Part shown: in pieces, positions 17,567-27,691 of the stretch
Layout of the letters: each line of letters opens with the position of its first letter
How positions within the stretch are numbered: the stretch's first letter is position 1
NCBI GenBank assembly: GCA_023091665.1
Contig: JALJCQ010000017.1
Coordinates: 744,001-808,000, forward strand
DNA from: Pythium myriotylum
Taxonomy: Eukaryota; Oomycota; Peronosporomycetes; Pythiales; Pythiaceae
Reading direction: 5' to 3'
Length of the DNA stretch: 64,000 nt
The notes under the pieces: model-generated
Told to the model about the DNA's origin: nothing
Databases searched by the model: none
The model's input: the letters and a program-made list of their open reading frames with translations, nothing else
Translations under genes and position numbers: made by a program

Positions 17567-20473
17567 TAGTTTTCGTGCATTCATGGATTGATTAGCGCTC
17601 TGCACCAAATGCAAGGCTCGGAAGCTTGAGCGTCGTCGCATCTGTGAGCTGTGAGCCTAGGAAGAATCCTCAACCTCAACACTCAGCTTGTTTTTTGTTC
17701 CATGGAGACATGGCCTACGGTCGTAATGCACACTACATGCGACACCACCATAATCTGCTTCACGATGCAGTGCTTCAGATGTGTTGTAATCACCCTCGAC
17801 AACACGAAATTATGTTGGGCTCAAGACTACGTCTCATCTGGTATGACCAGCAAAGTGTATCAACTTTCAACCGCAACGGATTAAAACAGTTCCGCTTCAC
17901 TCGGGGCGGGTTCGTCGCACATTGGGGTTCAGGTTCTCGCGAGTCTGAGCTGTGGGCGAGTGCAGAAGTTTAGACTCAACGCGTGGAGCAACATCCATCT
18001 TCATGTAAAACAACAGGCGCATGTAAACCGGGAAGATAAGGATGCTGTCTGTGGGTACGCAAAACTCGAGAATTGTGGCATCGTGTCGTTTCTCAGAGTG
18101 ACTGCCCAAAACCTCCAGTTTAGACTTCCCAAGGATAATCAATAGTAATGGGAAGTCGAAAGGATAGCGTAGAACTTTAACGATACTTCCTCGGACAGAT
18201 CGTGCGCAGAAATCCAATTTGTGTACAAGACGAGCAACTGCCTGCATAGGTTGTACATCTTGTCGGCAGGTTGTGATCGGCTAGATCACTTCTCGGCAAT
18301 CCAAGAATTGTAGAGTAACGTGGAGACTACACATTGAATGCTTCGCTTATTTCGCTGTGACAAAATTCAATCCTTCGATGATAGTGGCCCAACATTGTCG
18401 AACCCAGAGCACTACCGACCCAACGAGAGCATTCAGCGTTTCTCTTTCTGTTCGTGTTTTGAGGAGATCCATTCCCTACTTGTTCCCGTTATCTATCTAG
18501 CCTAAACCCATCCACAAGTGTACCATAAGTAACCAGACCGGAACTCCCTCTCGGCCAGTCGGTCTATCAAAAGCAGCATGTTTATGTTTCGGCTACGAGT
18601 CGTTCCGGGACATGTAGTTCCCTGAAAAAGACGCATCAGCTCCCCCTAGGTAAACGCGGTGCTGAAGTTGAGCCTGAACGGTGCTATGCAACAATAACAC
18701 CTTGACCCGCTCTGAACGGTCGGGAAAATGTGGATTCTGACTGAGTGCACGAAAATCGAAGACTACATCCATACTCCCACAGAAGTATCTCCCGCACGTT
18801 TCTCAACGCGACCTCAGATTTTGCACGACGAATCAATTGTCTCTGTCAGGCAAAATCGAGGCCAAGCCTCAGTGTGATCACGCTACACACTCTACCATTG
18901 TATCCCGTCGAGAATTCCAGAAGTACTGTACTGTACACATTAAAATTTACAGAAAAGTGGTTCACTGTACTGTCCTGCTCTCCACAGGCATTCATCACGT
19001 GTCATAGAGTGGTACCCGAAGGACCACTATTTGCTCGATTAGCACCTTTTGTCGACACATTGTGATCTGGGTCCCTTCTCAGAAGTTCAACTCCAGATTG
19101 TGAGTTCTCACCATGCGTTTGTGCTGTCCACGAGGCAAGCCGGACTAGGCACTCCCCCAACCGAAAACAATCGAGATCTGTTCCTACAACCACACTTGCG
19201 TAGGCAGAACGTAGGTACTGATAGTGAAACGCGATGGATCGCCGAGATAAATTATAAATTGGACTTCCACCTGTGGTTTTGATTTGCACTCCGCCTAATG
19301 TTAATCGAGTACAGTTCGGCGCTCTACTCGATGAGAATGCTCTCACTGTTGCTTGTGCACTAATAACATAGGCTGATAGAGTAAAAGTGTGGACTGTCTC
19401 ACACTCCTTGGTGCTTGACAGCTGCCGTGCAGTCTGATAACATTTTCCTGGCTCGGCTGAACTGATGACGCCTCTTTGTTGGAGAAGTGCCAGAAGAGCC
19501 GTAAACCTCTGTACACGAAACACAATTCTTCGGACATTGAGGAGTGCGGAAGCCATCGTTACTGGTGAGCTGTGCAGAATCCAATCGATTCCAAGGAGAA
19601 AGCTAGTCGTCGACAAACGTCTGCATGGGATCTTGCTTGCGGATCTGCGATCCAACTTCTCACAGTGGGATAAACGAAATATCGCAAGCCGTTCGACACC
19701 CAACAGCTGCTGGAGACGTCAAAAAGGCACCAAAGCTGGGAGCCATCGGACTCGTTGATTGCTGCCTCTTCTCTTCGAACCTCACAGAAGTTCTCCAACT
19801 CGCACTTGTTACGGTATTGGCAGTTTGGATCCAATGGAGTAGGAGTGGTAATGACAGCTCGGATCCAATGGATCGAGGAGTGGCTACGAACTCGAATGCT
19901 TGAAGACTCTGGAAGACGCTCTCATCGAGATCCTTTACAAATGTTTTACGAAGGGTTTCTCACTGAAGTCCGATCTCTTTCTGTGCAGGATTGCCTGTGA
20001 GATATGGATTGCTGACATCCCACTGAAGAAATAGGTCTGATTTTGTCGATCCCATTCCAGAACAAATCTCTTGGATATCAAATCGCTGATGGTCAGTACT
20101 GGTAGTTCAGACGAGTGGAGAGCTGCTAAAATTCTACTCCTCTGATGTACGCACGCATTTCGCAGGGTTATTGGTGTCCAATAATTCTGCCAACAAGTCG
20201 CCACGGCGATCAAGAAATCCACAGGTTTCGACAATGCACCTGTACGTACTCATCTGTTCCAGTGCTCGGCACAGAAACGTGTCGCGACTGTCCTCCTGGA
20301 GCTGTACCAGAGTGGACCCTCCGTGATGGACCGTCCATTGGAGTCCATCAAGGACGTCACATTGCGACTCGTGTACAGGGGCACTCACTCAGCATCATCC
20401 ACAATCTGTTCTTTATTACCCAAAACGACCATGACGTCGACAGGCCCTCTTCATCGGAGACCCTCGCTCTCGT
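17567..20473. other. Gene-poor region, possible decayed repeat
   Basis: About 2.9 kb with no gene I can support. Open frames are short or have implausible composition. Around 19450-19500 one frame reads PGSAELMTPL, which recalls the region after the reverse transcriptase in Ty3/gypsy elements, but the similarity is not sustained and stops intervene. Treat as unique or degraded repeat sequence. Confidence 0.4.
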
Positions 20474-20490
20474 TTTCATTCCAGCTTTTG
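20474..20490 (+). promoter_or_regulatory. Initiator-like core promoter of the M13 peptidase
   Basis: TTTTCATTCCAGCTTTT resembles the oomycete initiator plus FPR and lies about 50 bp before the ATG at 20540. Confidence 0.5.
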
Positions 20491-20539
20491 CCGCGCCCCG
20501 CTCAAGCACCACTTTCTACCTTCGGTAGCCCCTCTCAAG

Positions 20540-22582
20540 ATGAAGATCTTCGTCTCCTCTGCTCTCGCCGTCGCCTCGCTCGCGGCCACTGGAACCCGCG
20601 CGGCTTTCCCTGCGGATGTCACGGCGCTCCTTGACACGTCCGTGGACCCGTGCGACGACTTCTACCAGTACTCCTGTGGCGCCTGGATCAAGAACACCAC
20701 GATCCCTGCCGACCGCACCACCTACATCTACGCGGATGACCAGATCGATGCCAAGAACCAGGTTTTGATTCAGGAGATCATCAAAGAGGACTGGCCCCTG
20801 GTCGGTGAGCTCTGGGACTCGTGCACGGGACGTGACGCCCTCACTGCGCTTGGCGGCAAGCCGCTCCAGAAAGATCTGAACCGCATCACTGCCACTGCGA
20901 GCAAGAAGGACCTCGCCAAGCTCAGTGGTGAGCTCGGATCGGTCGGTCCGTCGCTCTTCGCTGGACCCGGCCTCAGCACGGACCTCAATGACGCCAAGAA
21001 GTACGCCTTGTACGCTGGCAGCCCCGTGGCCGTCCTCCCGGACTGGTCCTACTACACGGAGGAAGGAGGCTTCGCCGATCTCGAGGCACCGTTCCGAAAG
21101 TACGTCTCGACCCTCGTCAAGCTTGCGGGTATCTCGGTGAGCCAGAATGGTCAGCAGGGCCAGCAGGGTGGCGCGACCGCGGTCGACCCTAAGGTCGCGG
21201 AAGACATTGTCATCAAGTTCGAGAAGGCGATGGCGTCGATCCAGCGAACGGACGACGAAGATACGGGCACCCTCACATTCGCCGAGGCCGCCACCAAGTT
21301 CCCGACCGCGTTCAAGGCCGTGATGGATGGTGTCGGTTTCCTCGACAGGACCAAGGCATCGTCGTCAACCCCCGTGTACGTGGACTCGATTGGTTTCATG
21401 GAGCGTGCTGAGGCTCTCTACGCGGCCTCCGACCTCAAGGAGCTCAAGATCTACTACTCGTTCCTGTACACCCACGTGTACGGTGAGTACCTCGGTGAAG
21501 CTTTCCAGCAGGCTCGCTTCGAGCTCTTCAACCAGAAGATCCGTGGCCAGACTGTCCGTCCGTCGGCCCAGCGCGTGTGCACTCGCATGCAGCTCGACGT
21601 GCTCCCTGACCTCATTGGCAAGTACTACTTCCTCAAGGCCTTCGACTCGGACCGTGAGAAGAGCGTGCAGGAGATGGTGAACGCCATTGAGCATGCCATG
21701 GGCGACCACATCGCGAACGTGACGTGGCTTGACGCCGCGACGCGCAAGTCGGCCCTGGAGAAGCTCTCGAAGGTCACAAACCTCATTGGCCACTCGACGC
21801 AGAAGAAGAGCTACCCGTTCGTTCTCACGCGCGACAACTTGTTCCAGAACATCCAGGCGATCTGGTACGCCGAGTTCGACCGCAAGCTCAAGGCGTTCAC
21901 CAGCCCTGTTGACCGTTCCGAGTGGAGCATGTCGGCTGCCGAGATCAACGCGTACTACCAGCCTACTTCCAACCAAATCGTGTTCCCGGCTGCTATCCTC
22001 CAGCCTCCGTACTTCATCGGCGGTGCTCACCCGGCGCAGAACTTCGGCGCCATCGGTGCCGTTCTCGGTCACGAGCTCACGCACGGCTTCGATTCGAGCG
22101 GTCGCCTCTACGATGGAGATGGCAACCGCCGCAACTGGTGGTCGGACGAGTCGGCTGCCGAGTTCGAGACTCGTGCGACGTGCATGAAGCAGCAGTACAG
22201 CTCGTTCCCGGCTTACGGCGACAGCGGCAAGCCTGTGGGCAACGTCAACGGTAACCAGACGATCACCGAGAACATCGCTGACAACGGCGGCCTTGGCCTC
22301 GCGTTCGATGCCTACAAGGCGTGGCTCAAGAGCGGCGTGAGCTACCCGACGAACGGCGTCACGGAGGCCGAAGCCGACAAGCTCTTCTTCGTGTCGTACG
22401 GCTACAGCTGGTGCACCAAGATGCGTGACGCGTACGTCAAGCTGCTCATCACGACGGACGTGCACTCGCCTGCGCCACTGCGTGTCAACGGCGTCGTCAT
22501 GAACAACGACGACTTCGCCAAGACCTTCCAGTGCAAGGTCGGCAGCAAGATGAACCCGGAGAAGAAGTGCAAGATCTGGTAA
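20540..22582 (+). CDS. Secreted M13 (neprilysin/endothelin-converting-enzyme-like) zinc metallopeptidase
   Basis: 680 residues, close to the family length. M13 enzymes are zinc endopeptidases acting on peptides outside the cell. The N-terminus is a cleavable signal peptide (MKIFVSSALAVASLAATGTRA) and not the usual membrane anchor, so this copy is probably soluble. DPCDDFYQYSCGAW opens the domain, INAYYQP marks the substrate-binding strand, HELTH (His511-His515) is the zinc site, ENIAD (Glu577-Asp581) provides the third ligand, and the chain ends CKIW, the conserved terminal C-x-x-W. All key residues are present. GC-rich, highly biased codon use suggests strong expression. It is the only M13 gene here. 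Confidence 0.95.
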   Translation: MKIFVSSALAVASLAATGTRAAFPADVTALLDTSVDPCDDFYQYSCGAWIKNTTIPADRTTYIYADDQIDAKNQVLIQEIIKEDWPLVGELWDSCTGRDALTALGGKPLQKDLNRITATASKKDLAKLSGELGSVGPSLFAGPGLSTDLNDAKKYALYAGSPVAVLPDWSYYTEEGGFADLEAPFRKYVSTLVKLAGISVSQNGQQGQQGGATAVDPKVAEDIVIKFEKAMASIQRTDDEDTGTLTFAEAATKFPTAFKAVMDGVGFLDRTKASSSTPVYVDSIGFMERAEALYAASDLKELKIYYSFLYTHVYGEYLGEAFQQARFELFNQKIRGQTVRPSAQRVCTRMQLDVLPDLIGKYYFLKAFDSDREKSVQEMVNAIEHAMGDHIANVTWLDAATRKSALEKLSKVTNLIGHSTQKKSYPFVLTRDNLFQNIQAIWYAEFDRKLKAFTSPVDRSEWSMSAAEINAYYQPTSNQIVFPAAILQPPYFIGGAHPAQNFGAIGAVLGHELTHGFDSSGRLYDGDGNRRNWWSDESAAEFETRATCMKQQYSSFPAYGDSGKPVGNVNGNQTITENIADNGGLGLAFDAYKAWLKSGVSYPTNGVTEAEADKLFFVSYGYSWCTKMRDAYVKLLITTDVHSPAPLRVNGVVMNNDDFAKTFQCKVGSKMNPEKKCKIW

Positions 22583-23266
22583 AATGCTGATATACCAGTT
22601 TTAGGATACACCTCTAATATGTTGATATACGAACGATGAACCACTTTTTGCGCCGTTGCATCTGTGGAGAGTGCTGTCATGAGCGAGATTTCCGGCCTGT
22701 GTCGGGACCAGGAGATACTCTTCTATATGATGAGCTTTTTAATATGATCCATTCTTTTTAGAGAGAGATTAGTAATTGTGTCCTGATTGATTTCTATAAC
22801 CCTATAGTTGATGATTTCAGATTGATACCTTTTCGGTGAAAACGGCGAGTCTGACGTCACGCCCTGAGATCCTGTATCTCTCGGGATCTTTTGGCAGACA
22901 CACTCTCGGGATACACTCCTACTTCCTGGTGGGGCGATGGGAGTACTCTAGGACAAATCAATACAAAACCCCGGCGACTTTGTCGACACTATCTAGTGGC
23001 ATGGTTGAGTCGTGCTATGTCGACGGTAAATCTGCTTCAAGAATCCTTAGCGTTGTGCGGATCCAGTTGCTGGATACCTACGTGATTTCACTGTACGTCC
23101 GTCTCGATCGTCCTCTGGACCGATGACTGGATATATCACGACAACCGAGTTATCCATTGCCGTCACGAAAACAGGCGCTTCGTCGAGAATCAGCTGTCAC
23201 ACACGAGTCCCCAATCCTGCTACCATTCGCGATTTTGCCTTCCAGCCTCCTAAGCATCCACTTTTC
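22583..23266. other. Intergenic
   Basis: 684 bp without a recognisable gene. AT-rich after the M13 stop (22590-22810). CCATTCGCGATTTTGCC around 23224-23240 is an initiator candidate for the next gene. Confidence 0.5.
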
Positions 23267-23737
23267 ATGAAGCTCGCCAGTGCTGGTTTCGCAGTTGCGG
23301 TCGCATTCGCGGTGAACGCGGCAGACGCAGAGTCTCCCACTGAACTTCGCGCAGACAACCTCAATAAAACTCAGAGCGGAACGATCATGGAGACGTGTTT
23401 CCCCCCATCGAACACTGTCAGCGATTTCTGGTACTACGAGTCACGCTCGGAAGGGCCTTTTGTATGCACCAAGAACCACGACACATCGTCGTGGACAATG
23501 CTCAACGCGTATCGTGCCGGCGGCCGGGAAGGGGTCCACTGGAAGTACACAAACGACGCGAACGACGGTGCGTGCATGCTCAACTGGAAGTACTACGCTG
23601 GAAATGGCCAGGATCTGATCACGACAGTATCGGGACGTACGACTTTCTCGGGGGATACCAAACGATGGTGTGCTTTGCCAGTGTATCGACCGGGAGGCGT
23701 GCAGGGCAAGCAGTGGGAGTACTGCTCATGTCACTAG
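23267..23737 (+). CDS. Small secreted six-cysteine protein, copy D
   Basis: 156 residues from ATG 23267. In-frame codons extend 144 bp upstream but carry no signal sequence, whereas this ATG starts MKLASAGFAVAVAFAVNAADA. Family blocks: METCFPPS, WTMLNAYRAGGREGVHWKYT, CMLNW, KRWCALPVYRPGGVQGKQW and final YCSCH. Its last 50 residues are nearly identical to copy E, 1.1 kb downstream, so D and E are a tandem pair. It has a Gly-Arg-Glu after GG like copy B. Function unknown. Confidence 0.85.
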   Translation: MKLASAGFAVAVAFAVNAADAESPTELRADNLNKTQSGTIMETCFPPSNTVSDFWYYESRSEGPFVCTKNHDTSSWTMLNAYRAGGREGVHWKYTNDANDGACMLNWKYYAGNGQDLITTVSGRTTFSGDTKRWCALPVYRPGGVQGKQWEYCSCH

Positions 23738-24774
23738 TTCGCGTGACAGGCACAAATCGGACTCCAGTTGACGATCCAGTCGAGAGAGTCTGTTATGTGC
23801 TTTATAGTGAAGCCTTTTCGCATGTTCAGCACGACCAAGGTGACTTCAGCGCCATGCATTGGTGTGCTGTATGTAAACGCCTACGATACCCAATGTTGTA
23901 AATCCATCATACCACTCCATGTCATACGCTTACGCCCTGCGTACCGTACCGTAATGTTGCTTACCGATTACCCATGTCTGAGGTCACAAGGGCAACGATG
24001 ACTGCACGTGAATTTGGGAAACGTGACGATCGGGAACGATAGGATTGAGCTCAGCTGCTCGGCATGCGCATGCGCACTGGTCGCCTTCAACTTCTCTTCT
24101 CACACGCGGCTCATCTGAGACTGAGCAACTGACATCGCAGAGTGATTAGCAACACATAACTCTCGGCACATCAGAGTTTGATGCCTGCAGGAGCTTCGAT
24201 TGCATTGTACTTCAGGCAGCGTGTTGTCGACTGGGCACCGACGTGACATGCCTAGTTGCTTTTGCCATGTTTATGTGCATGCGGATGAGTCTGATTTGCG
24301 GAGGGTTTGCCTCCCATTATCATCAATAGACGAGTCGCCTTCACATCCTTGAAGTCTCTCCTCGCTGAAAAGCTCGCAGTTGCCAAGCCATGACGGCCAA
24401 CGATGCTCGGACTTCCTGGTCCGCATCAGAGATGCTGTACTGTACGGTGTAGCTCCATAGAACCGTGCAACAACCTTGACGTTTCGATGATTTCGAATTC
24501 GAAATCGTCCCACTCTCGGCGGAGGCTTTTCCCTTCACAAAAAAAAAGTGCGATGATCCTCCTGGCTTGTCCCTCTTGACGTTCGACCTGGCAGACCAAC
24601 ACCAACAGCAATCAACGTTTCCACCAGAGGGCGAGTAGCAAAGCGAGCTTCGTCATCGCGCACGCCAGGATTTGCTGTCAGAGGGCTGATTGTCTCGAGC
24701 TTCGGACCGTTCCCTTGAGGGACTGCATTCGCATTCTTGGAGACGCTCGCATTGGACGTAGCCGTCATTTTTTA
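23738..24774. other. Intergenic between six-cysteine copies D and E
   Basis: About 1 kb, no supported gene. A minus-strand frame (24535-24768) followed by a second frame across an A9 run near 24539 could be a broken small gene, but I see no domain or signal peptide in it. Confidence 0.4.
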
Positions 24775-24792
24775 GCCTCATTCACAAATTCG
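24775..24792 (+). promoter_or_regulatory. Initiator-like core promoter of six-cysteine copy E
   Basis: GCCTCATTCACAAATTCG, a partial match to the oomycete initiator/FPR, 36 bp before the ATG. Confidence 0.45.
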
Positions 24793-24827
24793 CCTTCTGG
24801 CCAGCCAGTCAAAACTACAAGTGTACC

Positions 24828-25286
24828 ATGAAGATCTTTCCCGCAGCGCTTTTTTGTGTTGCATCTCTCGCGAGCCAGTCTTCTGCTGACAGTTTGAACG
24901 CCACCGTGACCATTCAGTCGACGGCTTCAACCAATGCTACGATCATGGAGACGTGCTTCCCGCCCGTCGGCTTCTCCTGGTATTACAACACATTCGCCGA
25001 AGGTCCTTACGTGTGCTCCAAGACTCATGACACTGCAGCGTGGAGCATGCTCAACAGCTACCGCTCGGGCGGTACTCAGAATGTTCACTGGAAGTACACG
25101 AACGACCCGAACGACAGTTCATGCCTGGTGGACTGGGTCTACTACTCGTCCAACGGCCAGGATGTCGTCACGACTGTCTCTGGTCGCACAACCTTCTCGG
25201 GGGATACGAAGCGCTGGTGCGCGCTTCCCGTGTACCGCCCAGGCGGTGTCCAGGGCAAGCAGTGGGCGTATTGCTCGTGCTACTAA
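24828..25286 (+). CDS. Small secreted six-cysteine protein, copy E
   Basis: 152 residues with signal peptide MKIFPAALFCVASLASQSSA. Cysteines 43, 63, 99, 131, 149 and 151 match the family. The N-terminal spacer is short and Thr/Ser-rich with sequons. Blocks: METCFPPV, WSMLNSYRSGG, HWKYT, CLVDW, WCALPVYRPGG, QWAYCSCY. The gene ends 98 bp before the stop of the convergent GH1 gene. It is the smallest and cleanest member and a good reference for the family. Function unknown. Confidence 0.85.
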   Translation: MKIFPAALFCVASLASQSSADSLNATVTIQSTASTNATIMETCFPPVGFSWYYNTFAEGPYVCSKTHDTAAWSMLNSYRSGGTQNVHWKYTNDPNDSSCLVDWVYYSSNGQDVVTTVSGRTTFSGDTKRWCALPVYRPGGVQGKQWAYCSCY

Positions 25287-25384
25287 AATTGCATCCAAGT
25301 GAAAAATATCCGAGTAACGTAATTGAATCGAGCCTCTTACCCACAGCCTACAGTACAAAATGTAGGAGCTGCGGATAGGCCTCC

Positions 25385-27064
25385 TCACTGTGGAATGCTA
25401 GTGTATCCTCGGCGACGCCACGCAACGGCAGCAGTTGCGAGGGCGCCAACTCCAAACACTCCACCTACACTAAACCAAATGTAGTTTGTGGTGGCCGAGG
25501 ATGCTGCTTGAGCGAGGTCGGACGCGTCTGCATCGTCAAGGCACCGAGTTGTAGCTAACTTCTTGAACCACTTGGCCGACGGACGCGGGATCCGAGCGAG
25601 GTCCGTCGGCTGTGCCTCGTAATAATCTGGCTGACCGGCCTGCTCTGTGAAATTTACATAGTAAAGACCGAACCGTGGGCCATACGACCCCCACTCGTAG
25701 TTGTCGAGGAATGACCACGCCGTGTAGCCGATAACCGGGATCTTCTCCTCGTGGATCGCGATGTAGACTTGCTCGACGAATTTCTGGAAGTAATTGAGCT
25801 GATCGTAGTTGTCAACATCTTCGTTACCGCACCAGCCGTTCTCAGTGAGAAGGATGTCTGCGGTCGGATCGTGTGCGTGGACCCACTTGATGTACTCGAG
25901 ATAACCTGGCGGGTAGCCCGCGAATCCTTCGCAGTAGTTGTTGCCTGCACGGTCGGTCTTGCCTTGGAGCGATCCAGGAACAATATGCGACTGATCGTTG
26001 CCTTTGTCTCTCGGGTTGGCTGGCAGCAATGAGTCGCAGGGCGTTTTGGAGGCTGGAGAATCACACTCAGTGACGGCAAAAGACCCATAGTGGTTGATCA
26101 TGAATAGGTCGTAGGAGCCTTTGAGAAGTCTTGATTCTTCTTCACTGAACTTGGGTAGGCGATCCCCCACGCGTTCGCGCATGACGACGGGATAATCACC
26201 AGAGACAATCGGCTCCAGGAACCAGCCCATGTCGAACTCGAGGCTTCGTTTGGCGGCCTCAACATCCTTCGGGTTGGATGGGTCCAGTGGGTAGTAGTAT
26301 TCCGACACCAAAACGATCCCGATTCGGGCTTTCTCGCCGATGACCCCATCGGTTATGCTCTTGAGCTTTCGGAATCGAGCGACTGCCTTGGCATGAGACA
26401 CGAGGATGTTGGTAGAAGCGACGTAGGACTCGGTATCGGAGCCCATGACGCCCGGGGCGTGCAAACCGGCAACGTATCCATAGCCAGCGCTCGCTTGCGG
26501 TTCGTTGAACGTCGTCCAGAAGTCGACTTTCTTGCCATACTCGTTAAACATCAGCTCCGAATATTCCACAAAATGGTCTTGGATCTCGCTGTTTAACCAG
26601 CCGCCGGGCGATAGTTGGGTCTGTAGATCTGACGGCAAATCCCAGTGATAGAGCGTCAAGATCGGCTCGATCTTGTTCGCGCGAAGCTCGTCGATCAACG
26701 AGTGATAAAACGCAACGCCCTCCGCATTCACCTTCATGCGCTTCGTACTCGCATCCCAGTTCATCACACGCGACCACGAGATCGAGAACCGGAACGACTG
26801 CAGACCCGTCTCCACCATGAGCTTGATGTCGTCCTTGTACCGGTGGTAGAAGTCGTCGGCGACGTTGGCGCAGAGGTATCCTTCTTTTTCTCTGCAGAAG
26901 TCGTCCCAGATGCTGGGTGTGCGGCCGCCCTCTTTGACGGCGCCTTCAACTTGGTAGGCGGCCGTGGCCGAGCCAAACATGAAGTTCTCGGGGAAACACC
27001 TTTTCTCAGCGACGGTGCTGGTGACCCCGAGTAGCCCGATTGCTACGAGTGAGAAAAGACGCAT
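25385..27064 (-). CDS. GH1 beta-glucosidase-like, membrane-anchored (copy 2)
   Basis: 559 residues from ATG 27064, which starts the signal peptide MRLFSLVAIGLLGVTSTVA; a further in-frame ATG at 27136 adds a non-signal extension. Acid/base Glu188 (TFNEP), nucleophile Glu408 (LTENGW). The loop after NEP reads QASAGYGYVAGLHAPGVMG. C-terminal membrane segment (ISFSVGG-type hydrophobic stretch near residues 525-548) and tail WRRRGYTSIPQ with Tyr-x-x-Ile. It shares a 341-bp block with copy 3 (see repeats) although the rest differs, a sign of conversion. A minus-strand AGTCACTTTCGAACCTT about 30 bp upstream is an initiator candidate. Confidence 0.93.
   Translation of the reverse strand: MRLFSLVAIGLLGVTSTVAEKRCFPENFMFGSATAAYQVEGAVKEGGRTPSIWDDFCREKEGYLCANVADDFYHRYKDDIKLMVETGLQSFRFSISWSRVMNWDASTKRMKVNAEGVAFYHSLIDELRANKIEPILTLYHWDLPSDLQTQLSPGGWLNSEIQDHFVEYSELMFNEYGKKVDFWTTFNEPQASAGYGYVAGLHAPGVMGSDTESYVASTNILVSHAKAVARFRKLKSITDGVIGEKARIGIVLVSEYYYPLDPSNPKDVEAAKRSLEFDMGWFLEPIVSGDYPVVMRERVGDRLPKFSEEESRLLKGSYDLFMINHYGSFAVTECDSPASKTPCDSLLPANPRDKGNDQSHIVPGSLQGKTDRAGNNYCEGFAGYPPGYLEYIKWVHAHDPTADILLTENGWCGNEDVDNYDQLNYFQKFVEQVYIAIHEEKIPVIGYTAWSFLDNYEWGSYGPRFGLYYVNFTEQAGQPDYYEAQPTDLARIPRPSAKWFKKLATTRCLDDADASDLAQAASSATTNYIWFSVGGVFGVGALATAAVAWRRRGYTSIPQ
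26634..26974 (-). repeat. 341-bp block identical to 28944-29284
   Basis: Reading across both GH1 genes, no difference is seen between 26634-26974 and 28944-29284 (offset 2310), while sequence immediately outside on both sides differs. It covers the N-terminal part of the barrel. Confidence 0.8.
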
Positions 27065-27691
27065 TTGTTGGTCGAGTGACTTGTCGGTGGAAGGTTCGAA
27101 AGTGACTGGATCCGCCAGCGAAGACTCCGTGTTCATCCCACGGATGGACTAATCTTGTGCTGTCATGACGAATCGTCAAGCCATCTCTCGAGTAATCGAC
27201 TGAAACGTTCAGAGAATGTTTATGTTTGTTTCTGAAGGTCAGCCTTGTGGACGCTCGCTGTGGGAGGGGAACAGCACATCTACTGTAATGAGAGGCTTAA
27301 TGAACCCGATAAATGCAACTGAGTGAGCTAACTGCACACTCGCCAGGAAGTGGAGGGTGCATCGACTTGGCAAAAGAATCGAAAGTGAAGCTTGGATGAG
27401 AACCGAGGTACCCAACTCTCGCAGCCAGAAGCAAAAATTATGCGACCGGAAATAAGCATTGGCCTCGCATCTTCGGAAAGCATGGAAATCTTGTGCATGC
27501 TGCCACATCTTCTTTGACGAGGCTTTTAGGACACATTTATTGCGACCAATAGACCTTACATGCAACTACTACAACAACTACAAACATCTTCTTCGACGCA
27601 GCAGAGCGCTCGAAAGGATTGGGAAATTATCCATTCTTTATAGTTAGGACGAGAGTTCAGTTTTCTCCAGCGCTTTTTAGTCAGCATGGCT
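27065..27691. other. Intergenic between tandem GH1 genes
   Basis: 627 bp; no gene recognised. It holds the copy 2 promoter at the left and the 3' region of copy 3 at the right. Confidence 0.5.

Noticed and set aside
19002..19703. 233-residue minus-strand open frame in the gene-poor region
   Set aside because: No signal, domain or paralog; composition looks non-coding.
19450..20400. Possible Ty3/gypsy remnant (PGSAELMTPL)
   Set aside because: Similarity is one short stretch; stops in all frames and no other polymerase motif could be followed.
21365..22465. 366-residue minus-strand open frame within the M13 peptidase
   Set aside because: Antisense of a GC3-rich gene; the sense frame has HELTH, ENIAD and the C-terminal CxxW.
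24426..24768. Possible broken effector-like gene on the minus strand
   Set aside because: No signal peptide and no RXLR/EER-type motif; joining needs a frameshift at an A run.
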